Source: Labia minor (Eukaryota > Arthropoda > Insecta > Dermaptera > Spongiphoridae). Taken from it: DNA of 64,000 nt. Where the stretch lies: NCBI GenBank assembly GCA_963082975.1, contig OY720345.1:30202611-30266610 (forward strand), read 5' to 3'. The notes below the pieces were generated by a model that was given only the letters and a program-made list of their open reading frames with translations, ran no database searches and was not told the origin of the DNA. Shown here piece by piece: positions 58,069-64,000 of this stretch (its first letter is position 1; every line of letters starts with the position of its first letter). The position numbers and the translations under genes are program-made.

Positions 58069-59146
58069 CAGTGGTACCTCGACATACGAGCTTAATTCGT
58101 TCCAAGACCTTGCTCGTATCTCAAAGCACTTCGCGCCATTAAAACTAATAGAAAAGCTTTTAATCCGTTCCAGTCCCCAAAAATCACCTTAGTTTTGTTT
58201 TTTGTATGCTATTTTGAATCAAACAAATGTCTTTACGAGAAGGAACATTTATTTAAAAACAACAAAAATAATGGGAACATTTAAATAAATAAAAATAAGA
58301 AGAATTTAAAAAAAAACTTAAATATCATCGCTTGTCTTTGCTTTTTTCGCCTCCTTGCTCATCTTGTTCTGCAAAGCGTTTTATAAAATTGTCTAAGGAA
58401 GTTTGTTTTTTCCTCCCCTTCAGGATATTGCGAAAATGATTGAGACAGGTTTCGTTAAATAATTCCGAAGCCCGACCAGTTGCAACCTTTTCGGGGTGGT
58501 TTTTATCTACAAATTCAACAATTTTCTCCCACATTCCTAGGATCTCTTTAATTTCTTTTGAAGAGATAACATTTTCTGTTTCTGGCGCATCTTCAGAAAC
58601 TGTGTTTTCTTGGGTCACAACATCATTCTGTGTTTGTAGGTTTTGTAACTCTTCAGTTGTTAGCTCCTCAAAATGTTGCTCGACGAGTTCGTTTACATCA
58701 TTTTCATCTACTTCTAGACCCAAAGATTTTCCCAAAGAAACAATCTCTTCTATTTCTGACACTTGAGATTCAGATTCTGCAATGATTCTTTCAGTTACAG
58801 CGTCAGGCCATAGCTTTTTCCATGCAGAAATTAATGTTCTTTTTGTGACACCCAGCCAGGCCTGATCAATAATTCTTAGACATGTCACTATGTTAAAATG
58901 GTCTTTCCAAAACTCTCGAAGGGTCAGGTTTGTACTATCCGTCACTTCAAAGCATTTGCGGAACATGTGCTTTGTGTACAGCTTCTTAAAATTAGAAATG
59001 CGAGGGCAAATTGGTGCCGTGAGCATCGTCACGGGGTGCTCGTATCTCAAATCTTGCTCGTATCTCAAAGCAAAATATCGGTCGGTTGGCGGCTCGTATC
59101 TCAAAACACTCGTATGTTGGGGCACTCGTATGTCGAGGTACCACTG
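58069..59146 (-). mobile_element. Tigger/pogo deletion derivative
   Basis: Inverted ends CAGTGGTACCTCGACATACG at both termini, each next to TA (58067-58068 and 59147-59148), the pogo/Tigger target duplication. It is 1078 bp against roughly 2.4 kb or more for autonomous Tiggers. Subterminal 'ctcgtatctcaaa' motifs recur five times or more across the two ends. The DNA-binding and catalytic parts of the transposase are deleted; the C-terminus remains as an open frame. Confidence 0.93.
58325..59026 (-). pseudogene. Tigger transposase C-terminal remnant (TIGD1-like)
   Basis: A minus-strand frame of 233 codons from the in-element ATG at 59024-59026. From residue 10 it reads NFKKLYTKHMFRKCFE, then LREFWKDHFNIVTCLRIIDQAW, TLISAWKKLWPDAV and a long acidic region (VSEIEEIVSLGKSLGLEVDENDV), ending ILKGRKKQTSLDNFIKRF and a Lys-rich tail. 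This is the region after the catalytic domain in TIGD1-like pogo proteins, so HTH, CENP-B-type and DDE parts are absent. No stop or frameshift occurs, suggesting a fairly recent copy. An upstream extension to 59158 would need a GTG start outside the element and is not credible. Confidence 0.88.
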
Positions 59147-59600
59147 TAATAAAGACACCTTTTATTAAGTCGGTTTTGGCAGTGGTGGATCATGACAAGT
59201 GGAGGCCCTAAGCGGTATAATAAGGGGTATAATAAGGGGTTTCCATAATTATTTAGGCGAAAATAAGGCTATTTGAATCAATTTACTAATTAATTTAAAA
59301 GTTTTAAACAGAAACAGAATTTTCTCCACGTTTCGCATAATAGAAGAAACTTCAATTATGTAAAAGGTTATACAACATTTGGTACATTTTCACAAAACAA
59401 TATTTTATTATTCAAATTTTTTTTATATAAAATATGTATATTTAAAATTATTTCATCAATGAACATTATTTAAATCTTTATTAACACTAATACAAATACT
59501 CAGTAGACCTATTTATTTAAAATCCGTTTGATTTACGGTGGAAACGTAACATTGGAGGGTTCAATTAAAGAAGCTGGGAAATAAGTAAAATAACAACTTT

Positions 59601-59745
59601 TTATATAAACTTTCTTATTGCTTTATTTTTTGCAAATTCATTTATAACTTTATCCGTATTAATCTGATTAAGAATATCTTTTTCTTTATACAATATTGTC
59701 ATCTCATTTAATCTATCTTTCCCCATTTACTTTTTGAACAGTTTT
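59601..59745 (-). pseudogene. hAT transposase C-terminal end
   Basis: Minus-strand reading after the family A insertion: GKDRLNEMTILYKEKDILNQ, INTDKVINEFAKNKAIRKFI and a stop at 59601-59603. It continues the hAT dimerisation region found at 60476 and has the same layout as the remnant at 15027 (RL.NLAIL..E..I). No catalytic residues. Confidence 0.8.
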
Positions 59746-60468
59746 TTACCGACCGACGATAGTAAGGGAGGTATTGTTTTTACACCAAATTTCACATGTG
59801 GAGATTTTTACATATCTCCACGAATCAAGCATTTTCTTAACAGAAAAAAGTATTTTTAGCATGATGTCTGTCCGTCCGTCCGTCTGTCCGTCCGTATAGA
59901 TGTGTACAGCCTGAACGGCTCAACCGATTTTAATGAAATTTGGTATATTTACTTAATGCATCAATGGGATGAATTGATCAACTTTTGGTGCAAATCCGGA
60001 AACCGGAAGTGGTAGTATTAGCGATCGACGATAGGAAGGGAAGGGTTATTTTCATATCAAATTTCACGTGAGGACATATCTCCACGTGTTATGCACTTTG
60101 TATTGGTTTTTTGGAAAAATCATCTTCACATTAGTTTCACATGAGGAGATTTTTTTATATATCACCACGAATGTATTGGTTTTATCCTCGGGAAAAATCA
60201 TCTTCATTATGTTTTTCTTAATTTAAAATTATATGACGTCACCCAGCCCTTCATGACGTCACAGCCTCCGTATTATGATCACGGGCAACGCCGGCTACTT
60301 CAGCTATATATTATAAATAAAATAAAATTAAAAATATTTATGTTATATCCATATCTGTTTTTTATTACATTAATAGATATATTAAAATTATTTGAAATTG
60401 TTTCTGTAGCTGGAAATTAATTTATTTCAAACCGTCGGTCGGTTCGGACCTGGCCACAGGTCAACTTA
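59746..60468 (+). mobile_element. Family A element, copy 9 (mosaic)
   Basis: Complete ends. The middle is rearranged: the 'tttcac...atctccacg...tattggttttatcctcggg' block occurs twice in two subfamily versions (60055-60135 and 60136-60200), and after the second TGACGTCA (about 60252-60259) about 40 bp of 'gatcacgggcaacgccggc' sequence replaces the usual 'tggtcttgcat'. It interrupts a hAT transposase frame. Confidence 0.8.
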
Positions 60469-60475
60469 TTTTTTA

Positions 60476-61119
60476 CTGGTTTCAGGGCCGAAAATGATCT
60501 TTCTCTTGATTCATTAGATAACGGAATAGTTCTAAACATTTTTAATACTTCAACATTTGGACATTTCTTTTGTGGAATAATATAAGATATAATTTTTTAT
60601 GGTCCCTTTTTCTTCTACAAATAAAGAAAACTGTTCAAATTCATCTTTGCATATAGCCATGTCAATGTCATCTCTGTAAATATCCATTAATGTTTTTATT
60701 GATTTCTGCTTTTGTTCATTTGATATTTTTGAACAAAACAATATACTGAAAGACTCTACAATCACTTCATATGTTTGAGCTCTTAGAGATCTCTCTGATA
60801 TTAATTTATCACACATAACATAAAACGAGTTTACGATAAAATTTTCTCTTGCTGTAATGCCATGGCATACTTTATTATTTTCATTAAGAAATTGTGTCCT
60901 CTTCTTTATAAGAGCTGATAATTCAGTTGCTTTTTCAAATTTCTCAGTCTTACCTGAAGTTCTCGATAAAGACTTCCAGAGTAAATAATAACAATTACAA
61001 AATGTATAAGATGGTATAAAACGTTCGTTGTCAGCAAGGATAACAAAAGGCATGGAAAAATGTAGGATAAAAGTAACGCAGCAACAAAATGTTTTATATT
61101 TATAATAAATATAAAACAT
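60476..61119 (-). pseudogene. hAT transposase fragment (ZMYM1/TTF-type)
   Basis: The open frame 61119-60550 gives 189 codons; family-like sequence starts at about residue 57: KTEKFEKATELSALIKKRTQ, FIVNSFYVMCDKLISERSLRAQTYEVIVESFSIL, then EQKQKSIKTLMDIYRDDID. This is the helical region before the C-terminal dimerisation motif of ZMYM1-like hAT transposases. A one-base shift at about 60553-60560 ends the frame. In the next frame the protein goes on as KCPNVEVLKMFRTIPLSNES, RERSFSALKPVKNK, the dimerisation motif, up to the family A element. The first ~55 residues are unlikely to be genuine. The N-terminal zinc finger and the first catalytic residues are missing. Confidence 0.82.
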
Positions 61120-61143
61120 TGTGTATAAATAATTTATCTGATA

Positions 61144-62340
61144 TCTATAATAATAAAAGCAAGTGTAATGTGTGTGTCTGTTTGTCTGTCTGACCGAGCT
61201 CTCCAGGCAAATCTATCGCACGCAGGGACATGGAATTTTTTACACGGAAGCACAAAGGGGCTGGCCACCAGACCTCGAAGCCCGATTTTCGATTTTTTAA
61301 TTAGAAAAATTTTAAAAAAATTATAAAGAATAATTAATTAAAAATAGGTTAGTTACCATACTAGATCATAGAGGCGCTGGTGGCGATAATTTGGCGGTAA
61401 TTTAAATTCTGAGCAATGTGCAGATAAAAATCTTTTTATATATCTATTGATATTTACAATATCTCAATTGATCTTATTGGCCTTTTAAACTTTGAAAACA
61501 TTCACATTACGGCTATAATTTAATACTATTAATTTTTAAGATTATGTGAGTAAATTATTTTAATTAAGAAAATTTGATCTCATAATTGGATTTTCACGTA
61601 AGATTTTAATATATAATATATTTTTTAATATTATTTTTATAGTAGTTTAGTGTTATGCTAATTTTATATTTTATTTTTATTTTGTTTACTCTGATTTTTT
61701 TTTAAATAAATTAATAACATTTAAAGTAGCATAAAAAAATTAATCGAGGCAGGAAAATTGATGGAGTTTGAAATTAATAGTGATAAGACAAAATAATTAG
61801 TATTAGAGAGAATAATATTTGCAAAGAATTTAAATCGAGGTTGCAATCTGGAAATTATTATCAAAGGGGATCAAAATTATTAAATTATTAATTGTATTAT
61901 ATGGGTGGGAGGCATGGTCTATAACCCTGTGAGATGAGAGTAGATTCAGAGTATTTGAGAATAGGATTCTTCCCAGCATTTATGGGCCAAAGAAAGATGA
62001 GGACACCGGGGAATGGCGGAGACTGCATAACAAGGAATTGCATGACCTCTATGCATATCTAGATATAGTTAGGGTTATAAAAGCGAGAAGGCTGGGATCG
62101 GCAGGGCACATGGCTAGAATGGGAGAGGAAAAATATATTGGTGGGGAGTTCGATTGGAAAACGTCCGTTTGGAAGACCAATTGTGAACAGGGCGGACAAT
62201 GTAGGAAGGAACGTGAGAGAGATGGGACAGGGTAGGAGTTAGATGGTTATAGCTCAGAATAGGGACACTCGGGGGGGGGGTACAGGGGGCGGAGCCCCCG
62301 TCCAGGTGTGGAGAGCGCCGAAGGCGCTCGAAGCAGCTAG
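61144..62340 (+). mobile_element. Non-autonomous Helitron with perfect 3' hairpin
   Basis: A|TCTATAATAATAAAAGCAAG at the start; at the end the hairpin GAGCGCCGAAGGCGCTC, a 7-base spacer and CTAG|T. 1197 bp. The 5' part (gcaaatctatcgcacgcagg) differs from the other copies, while the 3' part is the family's. An inverted piece of the 26-kb copy's 5' end lies at about 61395-61440. LINE cargo follows. No Rep/helicase. Confidence 0.85.
61735..62265 (+). pseudogene. LINE RT-end fragment inside Helitron
   Basis: Starts at the same junction as the 26-kb copy ('aataacatttaaagt' then 'aaaaattaatcgaggcagg'). Readable: LIEAGKLMEFEINSDKT, frameshifts, then RFRVFENRILPSIYGPKKDEDTGEWRRLHNKELHDLYAYLDIVRVIKARRLGSAGHMARMGEE. 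The final ~40 bp, including FRVP and the tail, is missing and the sequence passes directly into the Helitron 3' end. Confidence 0.82.
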
Positions 62341-62639
62341 TATATATATATAAAGGAAACAAAAACGATTTATTTAACGAAATCACAGAAAAAAATCATA
62401 AAGTGTTTAGATTTTCTTTCTGTCTATCTTATAAATTTCGTTTTAAAATGTAATACAAGTATTATCAAGAAATGCTTAAGAAAATACTTTAACACAATCG
62501 GCCATTTTTTGGGCCACTCACTAGCTCGGGGTCCCTCTAAAGCTCGCCCTCTACCTAAAACTCGGGGTCCCTGAGGCCGCTTACTCCGCGTACGGTATAA
62601 CCCGCCACTGGATTGTCACTTAATCAGGGCAAAGCTGTT

Positions 62640-62848
62640 TATAAGCAGTATACAACGGATCGTCTCAACATTTTTCTTAATTTTCTTGACCAGAGAGAAG
62701 TGTTATTTTTTATTTCAAGTAGACTCTCAAGACTCTTGAGATTCTCTAAAGATTCTTGATGGATTTTGACTAGAACAAAGAGAGAAATTTCCCTGCTAGG
62801 TCTGGGACTTGATCCCGGGAGAGTTAAGCGTTTTGAATTATAAATTAC
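62640..62848 (-). mobile_element. SINE, diverged copy
   Basis: The minus strand has 'ctcccgggatcaagtcccag' (box B region), 'cctagcagggaaatttctc' and, further on, the 'gatccgttgtatac' end. It matches the SINE at 33994 with an expanded middle ('ctcaagactcttgagattc'). Confidence 0.6.
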
Positions 62849-64000
62849 GGATATATATAAGCATAAAAATTCCTTTTAATAGTGAAATATCATTATAATG
62901 CCTTAAATAAACATTTATACCATAAATTGACATCCTCACGTTTTGAGACGAAGATATGTGGACAATATAAAGAAAGGTTCTTGATTGAAGAAAATAAACT
63001 ATTGTCATGAATTAAACTTTTAAATAATAATAAATTACATGACATGTTTCTTAAACGAGAGAACACATGTGTGCAAGATGGGGGTGAGTTATTGGAACGT
63101 TAGCTTCTTGGAGGGGGTAAGTTTTCCTTGTGGATGTAAACAGGGTTCTTGATTATTCTTCGGCATAGATCGGACGGAGAGATTTTATCCCTAAGTGAAA
63201 TAGAGCTAGGATCATCCATCGAGGCCAACCAAGGAGTTGCAGGTCCATAGAAGCTGGATCATTAGATGCCAGGAATGAATAACACGAAGAATTCTTTGCT
63301 CCGAAATCTATCTAACAATAACAGCTAAGTGGTCGACCCTTAATAAATTGTAATTGCTAATTAAATACAAAATTTGATTTAATTTATAATATTAAATAAA
63401 TGACTTTATTTTATATAGTTAATTTATAATTTATAATTTCTCACGATACCAAATATAATTATGTTAAATTCTTTTGTTATTAAATATTAATTTTATCCTA
63501 ATTTAATATTTGATTTTTATTCTGAATGAATTCAACTTTACCTCTTCCCTTATCAAACTTCGCTGGATTCACCCAACTATTTTCTATTCATAATTACCAG
63601 AGTGCTACCAAATCAAATTAAACATCAAATTTATTAATTTTAAAACTCATTTATTTCATAACCCAACCCATACTAAGCCTCTAATATACGGCAATAAATA
63701 TATAATTAATCAAAATATACTCAAATTTTTTTTAAATATTATCTTAATTAATTAACTTCATTTATAAGGAATATTACTTAATAAACATTTATATATATTT
63801 AATGTCACAGATTAATTTATTAATTCAATTATTTTTCAAATATAATCAAATAAGAACCATTAATATCAATCAATTGAATTGAATGTATTTTAATCGATTA
63901 ATGTACTTGAATGTAATGTTAGATGTTTACAAATGTGAAAATTGATTGAATTTTATAAACTCGACCATGAAAGCATATTAAGCATAGAGTCAGTTACATT
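62849..64000. other. No confident gene; one GC-richer patch
   Basis: About 63060-63330 ('gcaagatgggggtgag', 'gatcggacggagag', 'gaggccaaccaaggagttg') is less AT-rich and may be an old insertion. No readable protein. The remainder is AT-rich. Confidence 0.4.

Larger units (their letters stand above)
59180..62610 (-). mobile_element. hAT element (ZMYM1-like), broken by nested elements
   Basis: Ends CAGTGGTGGATC (59180) and the inverse of CAGTGGCGGGTT (62610). Putative 8-bp flanks GGTTTTGG and GATTGTCA agree poorly, so the pairing rests on end similarity and on transposase between. A family A element (59746-60468) splits the transposase C-terminus, and a Helitron (61144-62340) sits upstream of it. 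GC-rich 'cggggtccct' repeats lie near the right end. Confidence 0.6.

Noticed and set aside
59027-59158. Upstream extension of the Tigger frame
   Set aside because: It needs a GTG start lying outside the element and reads through the inverted repeat; the ATG at 59024-59026 is the first in-element start.
58440-59168. Plus-strand frames across the Tigger element
   Set aside because: Antisense shadows of the Tigger C-terminal frame and its ends.

Overview
The window is eukaryotic, very A+T-rich, and almost entirely transposable-element debris. I find no credible host gene, exon chain, rRNA or intact tRNA. The mix of repeats (tRNA-derived SINE, Helitrons, hAT, Tigger, mariner, non-LTR retrotransposons with GATA-type tails, and arthropod-type repeats with the 'AAATTTGGTATA / CCGGAAGTGG' core) suggests an arthropod, most likely an insect. 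That is inference from repeat style; I cannot name the species.

Layout. 0-5 kb: a perfect 36-bp-arm palindrome, a hAT MITE with an exact 8-bp duplication, a Helitron (688-1758) carrying a LINE 3' end with a perfect 17-bp target duplication, then low-complexity sequence. 6-13 kb: families A and C back to back, a foldback MITE, a head-to-head LINE pair, and a LINE that keeps its endonuclease and C-terminus but has lost its RT domain. 14.8-24.6 kb: a 677-bp hAT derivative with an 8-bp duplication and a transposase remnant, an R1-like LINE relic, a mariner foldback, more A and C copies, a SINE copy, and a nested AGGGTTGCC element. 25.8-34.3 kb: a Helitron, a hAT MITE, SINE copies, and a four-level nest (hAT > Helitron > LINE > small TIR element) at 30306-32485. 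35-46.5 kb: A, B and C copies, R1-like and other LINE relics, a local tandem duplication, a tRNA-like relic and a solo LTR with a TATA promoter. 47-64 kb: a 1.5-kb Helitron carrying an RT fragment, further A copies, a hAT MITE, a 374-bp-arm foldback, a Tigger deletion derivative with an open C-terminal frame, and a hAT element broken up by a family A element and a Helitron.

The coding signal is all transposon-derived: LINE endonuclease and RT pieces, three hAT transposase C-terminal pieces, a Tigger/pogo C-terminus and a mariner C-terminus. Nothing looks capable of autonomous movement.

Two threads deserve attention. First, families A, B and C share one modular core (CTTCCGGTT, an AAATTTGGT-type stretch, a microsatellite, AGACAT), and most long A copies carry two perfect TGACGTCA palindromes. 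Their design resembles Helentron-associated (DINE/HINE) elements. Second, a Helitron family with a hairpin plus CTAG 3' end carries the same LINE RT 3' segment in four copies, two of which share the same upstream junction. This fits capture of a retrotransposon piece by a rolling-circle element.
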